52,459 nt of DNA, taken from contig JBDUDK010000049.1 of assembly GCA_040002995.1 (NCBI GenBank), positions 1-52,459 of the forward strand, in the 5' to 3' direction. Positions 33,521 to 41,069 of the stretch are shown here, piece after piece. A program made the position numbers and the translations under genes. Every line of letters begins with the position of its first letter. Position 1 is the first letter of the stretch. The DNA comes from JBDUDK01 sp040002995 (GTDB lineage: Bacteria; Actinomycetota; Acidimicrobiia; Acidimicrobiales; Ilumatobacteraceae). Below the pieces are notes generated by a model that was not told the DNA's origin, made no database searches, and worked only from the letters and a program-made list of their open reading frames with translations.

Positions 33521-34561
33521 GTGCCCGAACCTGGCGCCCGCGATTGGTCGGGCGGGCGCGGACTGTTTGAGTTAGCTCCTCCTCGGCGCTTCCTCTTCCC
33601 GACGATCCTGTTACTCCTGGCAGAGGAGCCCCGTCACGGCTACAGCCTCATGGGCGAGCTTCGCGACCTCCGTTTCGGGCACGTCGATCGCCCCAGCGTC
33701 TACCGGGCCCTCGCCCAACTCCAACGCGACGGCTTGCTCGAGTCCTGGTCAGAGACCCCCACGGCGGGTCCGGTTCGTCACGTCTACGGGCTCACCCCGA
33801 CGGGCGAGCGGGCGCTCCGGACCTGGATGCACATCGTGGTGGAGGAGCGCGACATCCTCGAGCGCGTCCTGCGTCGCTATCGGGAGCGAGGCAATGCCGA
33901 GTCGCTGCTGGTCCAGGTCGAAGACTTGTGGATGCGGTCGACCCCAACGTCGACACCGTTCGCGGCGGCCGTCACTCCGGCCACACCAGCCGCCGCGGAA
34001 ACCTTGATGTCATCAACTACCGATACCAGCGAGCCCGGCCCCCAGCCTCGCCGGAACGTGTTTCGGCTCGAGCCGGAGCGATCGGCCGTGCTCATCCAGG
34101 CGCGTTCGTCGGTAGGTCCGATCGAGTTCGGTGCACTCGGCCTGGTTGGCTGGATCGACGTCGAGCTCGACCATGGCGTGGTGGTTCAGGGCAGCGAACC
34201 GCGGGCGCACATCGACATCGACGTCAATCAGCTGCAGTCGGGCAACGCGCTCTACGACGCGGAGCTGCGACGGCGCATCGATGCCCGGAGATTCCCGCTC
34301 GCGACGGTGGAACTCCGAGAAGCGTCGCCGGTGGGATCGGGTCCGCGCTACCGACTCTCGGGCGACGTGACGTTCCATGGCGTGCGCAAGCAGCTCGCAG
34401 GCGCCGTCGACATGGCCGTGCGTGACCCGTCGACGATCGTCGTGACGGGTGAGCAGATGTTCGATGTCCGTGACTTCGATATCACGCTGCCGGCGGTACT
34501 CCAACTTCGCATCTATCCCGACGTCCGCATCCATTTGCGAATTGAGGCGAGTCTCACATGA
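33521..34561 (+). CDS. PadR regulator fused to a YceI-like domain
   Basis: A 346-residue two-domain protein. Residues ~20-115 form a PadR-type winged helix (LAEEPRHGYSLMGELRDLRF, RPSVYRALAQLQRDGLLESW, VYGLTPTGERALRTWMHIVV). After a helix and a ~40-residue Ala/Thr/Pro linker, residues ~175-346 are a YceI-like barrel (LQSGNALYDAELRRRIDARR, YRLSGDVTFHGVRKQLAGAV, GEQMFDVRDFDITLPAVLQL) paralogous to the protein at 21346-21864. YceI domains bind isoprenoid lipids or quinones in known cases, so this could be a quinone-responsive repressor (inference). It is divergent from the hydrogenase operon. The start is GTG at 33521. The joined frame is open throughout, so this is a real fusion and not two genes. 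Confidence 0.85.
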   Translation: MPEPGARDWSGGRGLFELAPPRRFLFPTILLLLAEEPRHGYSLMGELRDLRFGHVDRPSVYRALAQLQRDGLLESWSETPTAGPVRHVYGLTPTGERALRTWMHIVVEERDILERVLRRYRERGNAESLLVQVEDLWMRSTPTSTPFAAAVTPATPAAAETLMSSTTDTSEPGPQPRRNVFRLEPERSAVLIQARSSVGPIEFGALGLVGWIDVELDHGVVVQGSEPRAHIDIDVNQLQSGNALYDAELRRRIDARRFPLATVELREASPVGSGPRYRLSGDVTFHGVRKQLAGAVDMAVRDPSTIVVTGEQMFDVRDFDITLPAVLQLRIYPDVRIHLRIEASLT

Positions 34562-34599
34562 CAACCGACCGCCGGGCTCGCCAGTAGCCTCCGCGCCCG

Positions 34600-34896
34600 A
34601 TGGAGATCCTCGTAGCGTTTGCGGTCGGCTACTTCATCGGCGCGCGGGCCGGGAATGAGGGCTTCGACGACGTCGTCCACTCTTTTCACGCGGTACGAGA
34701 ATCCGACGAGTTCAAGGGGCTCGTGGCCGCGGTGCGGTCGCATGTGAGCCACACACTGCTCGAGATGAGTTCCATTGTCGGAGGCGACGCGAAAATGCCG
34801 CTGAAAAGCGTCGGCGATGTGGTCAGTCGCGTTCGCACCCTCGTCGGATCGCGACTCGACCCTGGTGCAAGGGGCGCTACATCTCCCGAATCTTGA
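34600..34896 (+). CDS. Small YtxH-like membrane protein (paralogue 2)
   Basis: A 98-residue protein: a short N-terminal membrane span with GY-x-x-G (ILVAFAVGYFIGARAGNEGF) followed by an amphipathic soluble part (VRESDEFKGLVAAVRSHVSH, then SVGDVVSRVRTLVGSRLDPG). It matches the small protein at 20471-20704 in the span and the G-x-RAG-x-x-G-x-D and SDE-x-K-x-L positions, and is about 20 residues longer. It starts 38 bases after the PadR-YceI stop on the same strand, presumably on the same transcript. Its last 20 bases overlap the convergent 34-residue peptide gene. Confidence 0.75.
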   Translation: MEILVAFAVGYFIGARAGNEGFDDVVHSFHAVRESDEFKGLVAAVRSHVSHTLLEMSSIVGGDAKMPLKSVGDVVSRVRTLVGSRLDPGARGATSPES

Positions 34897-34981
34897 TATA
34901 GCGGGCCACGCTCGGCATGGCATGCACCGCCAACCACCCCACGCCGACAAGAACCACCAGCTTCACCAGTTTCTTGATCAT
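34877..34981 (-). CDS. 34-residue single-span membrane peptide (paralogue 2)
   Basis: The product begins MIKKLVKLVVLVGVGWLAVH and ends AMPSVARYIKIREM. Against the peptide at 21871-21975 it keeps the exact length, the MI-(K/R)(K/R) start, the span, and the tail pattern P-x-(I/V)-ARY-(L/I)-K-(M/I)-REM. It begins 12 bases after the stop of the PAS-protein gene, with GGGAG five bases before the ATG, and its 3' end overlaps the convergent YtxH-like gene. Conservation between two copies is strong evidence of translation. The function is unknown. Confidence 0.75.
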   Translation of the reverse strand: MIKKLVKLVVLVGVGWLAVHAMPSVARYIKIREM

Positions 34982-34993
34982 GCGACTCCCGTT

Positions 34994-36316
34994 TCAACCA
35001 GCGGGGAATGTGAGCGACGCTCGCGAGGACCATCCGGACCCGGCTTCCCACCGTGCCCGCTCATTCTCACCGATAAGGTCCGCGGCCGCGAGATCGCCGG
35101 CGAAATCAGGGGGCGGACCTGGGCCCCGATCGAGCACCGAGATCACAACGGCATCGCCTTCGCGGCGAGCCGAGACCATGATCGGGGAGGTCGGCGCCGA
35201 AAACGAGCACGCGCTGGCGAGAAATGCAGTGAGCAGCCGGGTAAGCACGGCCCGGTCGACCTTCACAGGCACTCCGCGTGACACGTCGATCGTGACCCTC
35301 CGACTTGCCAGCCGATCACCGAGCAACGCGACGATCCGCTCGATCTCCTCACCCAACCTGACCTCATCGCGCCGGACGAGTGCCGGCGGCACGGGCTCCT
35401 TGGCCACCTCGACGAGGAGTTCCACGGCTCGGCGCAGAGCGTTCGCCGCCTTGCGATCGGTGACCCGCCGTTGCTCGGCCGCCTCCCGTTCCCGTTCGAT
35501 GGCCACCTGCAACGCCTCCGCCTCGCGGTGCCGTTCGGTGACCTCCTGGTAGACGCCCTGGAGACCGACGACCGCGCCCGACGAACTAAGGGCGGCCTCG
35601 GCCTCGGCGCGCATCCACCGGACTCCCCCGTCGGAGCGGACGATGCGGTACTCGGCGACGAACCTTCGCCGCCCCGCGACGGCGCTTTCCATCCCCGAGC
35701 GGACCTGAGCGCTGTCCTCGACGTGGACCGGCGCGAGGTGGGCTTCCAAGGTGCCTTCGAAGTCGCTCGGATCGATCCCGTGCATGGCATGCAACTCGTC
35801 GGACCACTGCACGCTGTCCGAACCGACATCCCACACCCACCCGCCGACATGTGCGAGGGCCTCGCCGCGGCGCAGGCGTGCCTCGCTCGCCGCTAGCGCG
35901 GCCTGGGCCATTTGGCGTTCGGTGACGTCGGTGGCCACGCAGCAGACCCCGAGCGCGCGACCCGTCGCATCGAAGACGGGCGTGACCGTGAGCGCCACCT
36001 CGACGGCCATGCCGTCCTTGCGCTGGGCCTCGATGGGCAGGTGGTCGAGGGTCTCGCCCGCCAGAACCCGCACGAGCAGCGCGCCGACGTGCTCGCGCTG
36101 ATGCTCCGGAAAAAGTGACGTCACGGGCTGGCCGAGCACATCGCCTCCGCCATAGCCAAAGAGCCGCTCGGCATTGCGGTTCCAGCTCGCGACGAGCCCG
36201 CCGTTGTCGACGCTGACCACGGCATCGTCGCACGACTCCACGGCGGCCGACAGGAAGGCCACGCGCTCCTCCGAGGCCCGGACGCGATCCGGTTCGGGGT
36301 CGAGAGGAATGCTCAT
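34994..36316 (-). CDS. PAS-PAS sensor protein with degenerate kinase-like end
   Basis: A 440-residue protein. Two PAS domains: residues ~20-135 (SCDDAVVSVDNGGLVASWNR, then VATDVTERQM) and ~145-270 (HVGGWVWDVGSDSVQWSDEL, then GVYQEVTERH). A coiled-coil linker follows (AIEREREAAEQRRVTDRKAA), then a ~140-residue domain resembling a HATPase: an LTAFLASACSFSAP stretch where the ATP-binding N-box should have Asn, and a G1-like VLDRGPGPPPDF. No phospho-acceptor His box is seen, so it is probably not a working histidine kinase. It may be a redox or ligand sensor. The 34-residue peptide is encoded just downstream. Confidence 0.75.
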   Translation of the reverse strand: MSIPLDPEPDRVRASEERVAFLSAAVESCDDAVVSVDNGGLVASWNRNAERLFGYGGGDVLGQPVTSLFPEHQREHVGALLVRVLAGETLDHLPIEAQRKDGMAVEVALTVTPVFDATGRALGVCCVATDVTERQMAQAALAASEARLRRGEALAHVGGWVWDVGSDSVQWSDELHAMHGIDPSDFEGTLEAHLAPVHVEDSAQVRSGMESAVAGRRRFVAEYRIVRSDGGVRWMRAEAEAALSSSGAVVGLQGVYQEVTERHREAEALQVAIEREREAAEQRRVTDRKAANALRRAVELLVEVAKEPVPPALVRRDEVRLGEEIERIVALLGDRLASRRVTIDVSRGVPVKVDRAVLTRLLTAFLASACSFSAPTSPIMVSARREGDAVVISVLDRGPGPPPDFAGDLAAADLIGENERARWEAGSGWSSRASLTFPAG

Positions 36317-36353
36317 TCAGGCGTCACGTTCACGGACGACGTAATTTATAGCC

Positions 36354-37331
36354 ATGTCGCTCACCCTGTCCTGCGCGTTCGCCACGTCGATGTCGACGCC
36401 TGACCATGTCGTCATCGCCGAGTCACTCGGCTACGAGCGCGCCTGGCTCTACGACTCACCAGCGCTGTATCCCGACGTGTGGGTGCAGTTGGCTCGGGCC
36501 GCCGAGCGCACCTCGACTATTGGACTCGGCCCGGGTGTGCTGATCCCTACCCTGCGGCATCCGATGACGACGGCCGCCGCGATCGCGACATTGGTCGAGC
36601 TCGCCGGCGTTGAGCGAGTGGCCATCGCGGTGGGAACCGGATTCACCGGGCGTTACACGCTCGGCCAGCGTCCGTTGCCATGGGCCCGCGTCGCGGAGTA
36701 CGTCACGGCACTGCGCGCCTTGCTGCGCGGCGAGACCGTCCTCTGGGAGGGCGGCAAGATGCGGATGATGCATCCGGCCGGCTACGGCGCGCCGCGTCCC
36801 ATCGCGGTGCCGATCCTGCTCGGCGCGGCCGGTCCAAAAGGCATCGCCACTGCGCGCGAGGTCGGTGACGGTGTCTTCATCGCTGGCGCGCCGTGTGTTC
36901 CTGGCTTCGCGTGGGAGGCCCGCCTCTTCTTCGGCACCGTCCTCGACGAGGGTGAGACCGACGCGTCGCCTCGTGTCATCGACGCCGCCGGCCATGCGAC
37001 CGCGGTTCTGTACCACTTCATCGCAGAAAACAACCTGCCGCTCGACATGGTTCCGCGCGGCGAGGAGTGGGTCGCCCGCTACTCCGACGTCCCAGCCGAC
37101 GAACGCCACCTCGCGATCCACGATCTCCATCTGATCGGCGTGAACGAGCGCGACCGCGACTTCATCGTTCCCGAGCTCATCCGCGCGACCGGCTCGGTCT
37201 ACTCCTCGGCAGAGCTGCGCGAGCAGTTGGCGGGGTTCGAGGCCGAGGGCGCGACCGAGATTGCCTACCAGCCGGCCGGACCGGACATCGCACGGGAGCT
37301 CGAGGCGTTCGCCAAGGCAGCCGTCGGCTGA
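36354..37331 (+). CDS. LLM class flavin/F420 oxidoreductase
   Basis: A 325-residue luciferase-like TIM-barrel oxidoreductase. The N-terminal half has ESLGYERAWLYDSPALYPDV, IGLGPGVLIPTLRHPMTTAA and VERVAIAVGTGFTGRYTLGQ. The cofactor-phosphate region is VPILLGAAGPKGIATAREVG followed by DGVFIAG. This subfamily is commonly annotated as F420- or FMN-dependent oxidoreductase with unknown substrates. The ATG at 36354 is divergent from the PAS gene (37-base gap) and convergent with the MaoC-like gene, one base away from its stop. I cannot tell which flavin is used. Confidence 0.8.
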   Translation: MSLTLSCAFATSMSTPDHVVIAESLGYERAWLYDSPALYPDVWVQLARAAERTSTIGLGPGVLIPTLRHPMTTAAAIATLVELAGVERVAIAVGTGFTGRYTLGQRPLPWARVAEYVTALRALLRGETVLWEGGKMRMMHPAGYGAPRPIAVPILLGAAGPKGIATAREVGDGVFIAGAPCVPGFAWEARLFFGTVLDEGETDASPRVIDAAGHATAVLYHFIAENNLPLDMVPRGEEWVARYSDVPADERHLAIHDLHLIGVNERDRDFIVPELIRATGSVYSSAELREQLAGFEAEGATEIAYQPAGPDIARELEAFAKAAVG

Positions 37332-37332
37332 C

Positions 37333-38106
37333 TCACACGCCCGCGAGCCGCAATTGGTAAATGGCCGTGTGATGGACGAGGAGGGCGGGCTCGCCGGCCG
37401 CCAGCGTCAGCACGTCGAGTTCGACGAGGCGGTGGCCCTTGCGTTCGTACTCGGCGGTCACGATCGAGCGCACCTCGAGCGGCTCGCCGTCACGGACGGG
37501 GCGTAAAAGATGAAGGTCGCTGCCGACGTGAATCCACGGGCCGAGCACGACGCTCTTGGCCAGCGCGTCGTTGGCGTCAAGCAGCAGCCATCCCGGGTGC
37601 AAGGCATCGAGGCCCGACGCGAACGGCTGCTCGTTGATCGCGCCGAGGTAGCGGGTGACCGCCTCGGCGCTGGCCTCGTGGTGGAGCGTGCCGAGCACGG
37701 TGCCCGCGGCGAGCGTGTCGGGTTCTGCGGGCGGCCGTTGGCTCGGAACCGCGGCGACCGGGAATGCTTCGCTGCCGGGTGCCGGCTCGTGGTCGAGCGA
37801 CGCAGACGCCGAAACGCGATCGTCGTCGCCTGACGCGCCGACCATCCGGACCAGTCCGAGATCGTCGGCGAGGGCGGTGACGGTCTCGCCGTCGTAGACC
37901 GGCAACGACAGGCGGACGTTCAAACGTCCCCCTCCGATCCACTCGTGGCCCATGGCCGCGACGACGGCAGGGACGAGGTAGGCGATCGTGGTGACTCCCG
38001 GGACAAGACCGCCGCGAAAGCCGTACTGCGCCGCGACATCGTCGGCGTGAATGCGATTCGACGATTCGGTCGCCCAGTTGCGAGCGACGACGGTGTGCGC
38101 GGCCAT
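37333..38106 (-). CDS. MaoC-like double hot-dog protein
   Basis: A 257-residue protein with two hot-dog folds. The first has ESSNRIHADDVAAQYGFRGG followed by LVPGVTTIAYLV, the MaoC hydratase substrate-side motif (A..YG-(F)-R-G-x-(L/V)-V-P-G). The second half begins near HPGWLLLDANDALAKSVVLG and WIHVGSDLHLLRPVRDGEPL. Such proteins are enoyl-CoA hydratase or thioesterase-like. The catalytic Asp/His pair is only partly visible, so the activity is open. Its ATG is 9 bases downstream of the convergently-spaced DUF4188 gene's region on the same strand; note that the DUF4188 gene lies upstream and the two probably share a transcript. Confidence 0.7.
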   Translation of the reverse strand: MAAHTVVARNWATESSNRIHADDVAAQYGFRGGLVPGVTTIAYLVPAVVAAMGHEWIGGGRLNVRLSLPVYDGETVTALADDLGLVRMVGASGDDDRVSASASLDHEPAPGSEAFPVAAVPSQRPPAEPDTLAAGTVLGTLHHEASAEAVTRYLGAINEQPFASGLDALHPGWLLLDANDALAKSVVLGPWIHVGSDLHLLRPVRDGEPLEVRSIVTAEYERKGHRLVELDVLTLAAGEPALLVHHTAIYQLRLAGV

Positions 38107-38115
38107 CGTGACGGG

Positions 38116-38595
38116 CTAGCGGCCCGCGGCCGCCCGGAAGCGTTGGCGCGCTCCGACGCCTTCCGACAGCGGCATCAACGTGCCGGCCTTACCCAGACCG
38201 AAGGGCCGCATGTTCCCGTACACGGTCTCGAACTCCCCGGCGCGGACGAGATAGGTCTCATGCCAGATTCCCGTGCGCGGGTCCTTGGCCACTCGCTTCC
38301 AGAAGTCACGCCACACCTGCAGGTGCGGGTCGTCGGTGTTTCGGGCGAAGTCCTCGAGGTGCGCCCACGACCGCCAGTACTGGACGATGACCGGCAGTCC
38401 GAGCTCGTAGCCCAGCAAGCCCTTCTCGGGATGCTCCATCAGGTAGTCGAGCATGTGCTTCATGCCGCGGCGTCCGCCGAGGTCTTTGAAGCTCCGCAGC
38501 AGATGCAGCTTGCGGTTCAAGCGGGCGCCAATCAAGAAGACGACGAAGTCGCCATCAATCTGGGCCGTCCAACGTCCCGGTCGAACATCAGCCAC
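38116..38595 (-). CDS. DUF4188 family protein
   Basis: A 159-residue protein of the DUF4188 family, related to heme-binding monooxygenase-like small proteins. It begins VADVRPGRWTAQIDGDFVVF and contains HPEKGLLGYELGLPVIVQYW, RDFWKRVAKDPRTGIWHETY and the conserved end EFETVYGNMRPFGLGKAGTL. I start at GTG 38595 with GGGAGGATCC just upstream; the longer open frame adds a Gly-rich, unlikely N-terminus. It is followed after 9 bases by the MaoC-like gene. The function is not established. Confidence 0.85.
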   Translation of the reverse strand: MADVRPGRWTAQIDGDFVVFLIGARLNRKLHLLRSFKDLGGRRGMKHMLDYLMEHPEKGLLGYELGLPVIVQYWRSWAHLEDFARNTDDPHLQVWRDFWKRVAKDPRTGIWHETYLVRAGEFETVYGNMRPFGLGKAGTLMPLSEGVGARQRFRAAAGR

Positions 38596-38653
38596 GGATC
38601 CTCCCCCCGCTACCCCGAACCCCGCGAACCTACCGCCCGTCCCCAACCCCCCG

Positions 38654-38752
38654 AAACGTCCCTCCACGGGCACCAAACTTCGAAAGGTCGCGCGCCGCCG
38701 CCGAGGTTTCGAGGTTTCGTTCCCTCCAGGGGCACCAACCCTCGAATCGTCT
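38654..38752 (+). repeat. Pair of imperfect ~35-bp direct repeats
   Basis: In the ~290-base gap upstream of the DUF4188 gene two similar blocks occur 63 bases apart: AACGTCCCTCCACGGGCACC then AAACTTCGAAAGGTC (38654-38689), and TTCGTTCCCTCCAGGGGCAC then CAACCCTCGAATCGTC (38717-38752). They may be tandem operator sites or a small duplication. A GAGGTTTC doublet (38703-38717) lies between them. Confidence 0.5.
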
Positions 38753-38889
38753 AGGCCGAAAGCCCGTGCCGCTCCCGCCTGCCGCGGACCAAGAAGTGTC
38801 GGAAGGTGTCTCCAGGACAGTCAAACGTCGGAACGTCTCGCCGGCCGGCCTGAGCACACGTTCGAACGGGACGCTGGCACACTGGCGTC

Positions 38890-39416
38890 GTGGTGGGTCG
38901 CCGGTTTGTGGTGGTGACATTGGCGTGGCTGCTCGTATCAGCTTGTGGGTCGAGTGGTCAGAAGACGGCATCAACTTCCGCCGCGACGAGTTCGCCATGC
39001 TCCGCGCAGCACGGGCCGGAGCGCTATCACGGAGGCATTGTGTCGATCGCCCTGAAGCCGTTCCCTGAGGGACCAAGTCTCGTGGTGACGTCGATGCAGG
39101 ACACCTTCGTGAGCGCGGTGAACGAAGTGCCCGTCCCGATGCCGGAACCTGTCGAGCAACCTGCGACCTGTTGCGCCACGGGCGGTTTCGTCGAGCTTGG
39201 ACTCTCGGACGGCTACCGCGTCGTGTATGGACCGTGCCGCCTCCCACCAGGTATCGAAGGCGCCCGCGAGAAGATCGCGGCGATTCCGAACATCTGACGG
39301 TCGGGCTCTACGTCGACGGCGATGGGCAGGAAGGTTTCGGGACGCGACGTCGACGCCTACCAGACGTGAGGCCGACTGGAACTCGACGGCCACGGCTGGG
39401 CCCTCACCAAAAGTGA
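38890..39416 (+). pseudogene. Lipoprotein gene with late frameshift
   Basis: The 38890 GTG frame gives 135 residues: basic start, hydrophobic FVVVTLAWLLVSACGSSGQ with a lipobox (LVSA-Cys19), then a secreted domain (GGFVELGLSDGYRVVYGPCR). It stops at 39295 right after IAAIPNI. In the next frame the sequence continues in protein-like manner, EHLTVGLYVDGDGQEGFGT; one extra G near 39286 would join the two (AAIPEHLTVG). So the gene is probably frameshifted. The family is unknown. If the shift is a sequence error, the product would be a complete lipoprotein of about 170 residues. Confidence 0.5.
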
Positions 39417-39832
39417 CGCGCTGCGCTAGCTCTTCGTCGCAATACCAACCAACCGTTCTGACGTAGCGAAGTTCGGTCGATGTCGAGCCTTCAGCGATCA
39501 CCGTGTTCGCCTCCATCCGGAGTGTCACCTTCACGCTCAACCGCTTGCCGGCCAGCGGGACGCCGTCACGGTCGTGAACATCTTCAGGGGCGAACGGGAA
39601 CTCGAATGGCTTCGGGTACTTGGATTTTGCTCAGATCTCCTGTCGCGCCAACTCCGCGCAAGTGTCTTCAACACACACGGAGACGCGGCCGACCGCGGAG
39701 GCGTCGATCGTCCCGGCGAAGATCTGAACGCCTGCTCCCCAGCCGACCGCCTTTTCGCCGGCCTCGCTACAGCTCGGGTCAGCGCAAGAGCCGTCACAGG
39801 AACCGCACTCACGAGAAAGCGACGTCGGCGAA
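39340..39832 (-). pseudogene. Decayed secreted-protein gene
   Basis: The minus strand holds pieces of one secreted protein in different frames: a signal-like RRRFLVSAVPVTALALT at ~39810, then in another frame SCDGSCADPSCSEAGEKAVG and GAGVQIFAGTIDASAVGRVS then VCVEDTCAEL, an in-frame TGA at 39631-39633, then SKYPKPFEFPFAPEDVHDRD, GVPLAGKRLSVKVTLRMEAN and TELRYVRTVGWYCDEELAQR. This indicates at least one frameshift and one nonsense codon. The family was not recognised. It is convergent with the frameshifted lipoprotein gene and begins next to the PhyH gene stop (39834). Confidence 0.5.
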
Positions 39833-39833
39833 G

Positions 39834-41027
39834 CTACAACCGGCGGAGGTATTCCTCGGCGGCCTCCGGACCGAGCGTGCGAAGTTGTTCCGCCTTGAAC
39901 GCCTCTCGCATCTTGGACCTCGGGTGGATGTAGCCGGCGCCGATCACCGTTTCGGCTTTCCCGCACATGATGTACCGGCTGATCCGCTGGCCGTGCGGGG
40001 ACAGGCGCTTCCAGTTCTCATAGGGCATCGAACGAACGACCGCCTCGCTACGGAACCACGGCGCGAAATACTCGATGTTGGGCGCGGCCCGGACTTCGCG
40101 CGACAGATTGGGGGTGCCGCCGTGCCAGGTGCGTAGGTCGCGGAAAATGCCCGAGCCCGCGGGCGCCGGGCACACCGTGCTGAGCTTCATCCACTCCGGC
40201 TCGTCGAGGAGGTTCGGAATCGGGTTTCGCGAGTTCTGCGTCCCCGGAATCTGCCGAGTCGGGCCGTTCTCGGGGGTGAGGTCGACCATCGGGAAGTTGA
40301 TAGTGACCGCCGGGACGGGCAGCTCGCGAGTGGTAATGCGGCCGGACGGGTCGAACGGCTCCGTCCACGTGTTGTCGGAATGAAGCCCCTGGTACTCGAT
40401 CGCCCCTGGCATGGCGATGTCGCCCCCACCGCCGAGGACGATGTAGTTCGGCGAACCGAAGATGGCCGTGAGGATCGGTGTCGTCGTCGGCATGTCGATC
40501 AGCTCGACCCACTCGTCGACGTGCATCATGTGCCGAGACGCGGAGCTGCTGCCGAAGGAAAAGCGGTGCGGCAGGCCACCCGCTCCCCCACCGGCCGCGC
40601 AGGTCGGATCAACGGCCAGCATCTCGTCGAGCGCTCTGCCGGCCGCTGCGCGCATGCGCTCGAGTTGTTGCGGACCGAGAAGATCGCGTACGACGACGAA
40701 GCCGTCGCGATAGAACAACTCGACAGCCCGCTCGATCTCGGTCGGCGCCAAGACCTCGAGGCCCTTGATGCCGTTGTGTCTGTTGAGCTTCTCGCGTAGC
40801 GCCACGACGTTCGGATCGTCGAAGGACCGGCTCCAGTCAGCACATGTCGGATCGCCGGCGATGAGATTTCGGTGTTCCGGCGTGGTCTCGATCTCGTTAT
40901 CCGGTGTATCGAGACCGAGAGGATTGCTGTGGTTCTTGCTCGGGGTTGCCGGTCGGTTGGCAAAACCGTTGGGCGGGACCGACGAGTGCCACCCGAGCCG
41001 GCCGGGTCGTGCCTCGGTGTCGGTCAT
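39834..41027 (-). CDS. Phytanoyl-CoA dioxygenase (PhyH) family protein
   Basis: A 397-residue Fe(II)/2-oxoglutarate dioxygenase of the PhyH family. The 2-His-1-Asp iron site is seen as LHSDNTW (His-x-Asp) and FRDLRTWHGGTPN (distal His); the 2-oxoglutarate Arg is probably in SREVRAAPNIEYFAP. The N-terminal helical part includes ELFYRDGFVVVRDLLGPQQL and ERMRAAAGRALDEML. The substrate could be a lipid or a small metabolite; there is no biosynthetic cluster around it. I start at ATG 41027 (MTDTEARPGRLGWHSS); a TTG 9 codons upstream is open but unlikely. Confidence 0.88.
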   Translation of the reverse strand: MTDTEARPGRLGWHSSVPPNGFANRPATPSKNHSNPLGLDTPDNEIETTPEHRNLIAGDPTCADWSRSFDDPNVVALREKLNRHNGIKGLEVLAPTEIERAVELFYRDGFVVVRDLLGPQQLERMRAAAGRALDEMLAVDPTCAAGGGAGGLPHRFSFGSSSASRHMMHVDEWVELIDMPTTTPILTAIFGSPNYIVLGGGGDIAMPGAIEYQGLHSDNTWTEPFDPSGRITTRELPVPAVTINFPMVDLTPENGPTRQIPGTQNSRNPIPNLLDEPEWMKLSTVCPAPAGSGIFRDLRTWHGGTPNLSREVRAAPNIEYFAPWFRSEAVVRSMPYENWKRLSPHGQRISRYIMCGKAETVIGAGYIHPRSKMREAFKAEQLRTLGPEAAEEYLRRL

Positions 41028-41069
41028 GCGTCCATTATCGCGCCCGATCTCCAACAGGATTTCGCCCGC

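Noticed and set aside
33521..34561. PadR and YceI as two separate overlapping genes.
   Set aside because: The frame is continuous through a helical segment and linker. An ATG lies at 34008 in the linker, but I see no good ribosome site there; an internal start for a free YceI form is possible but not supported.
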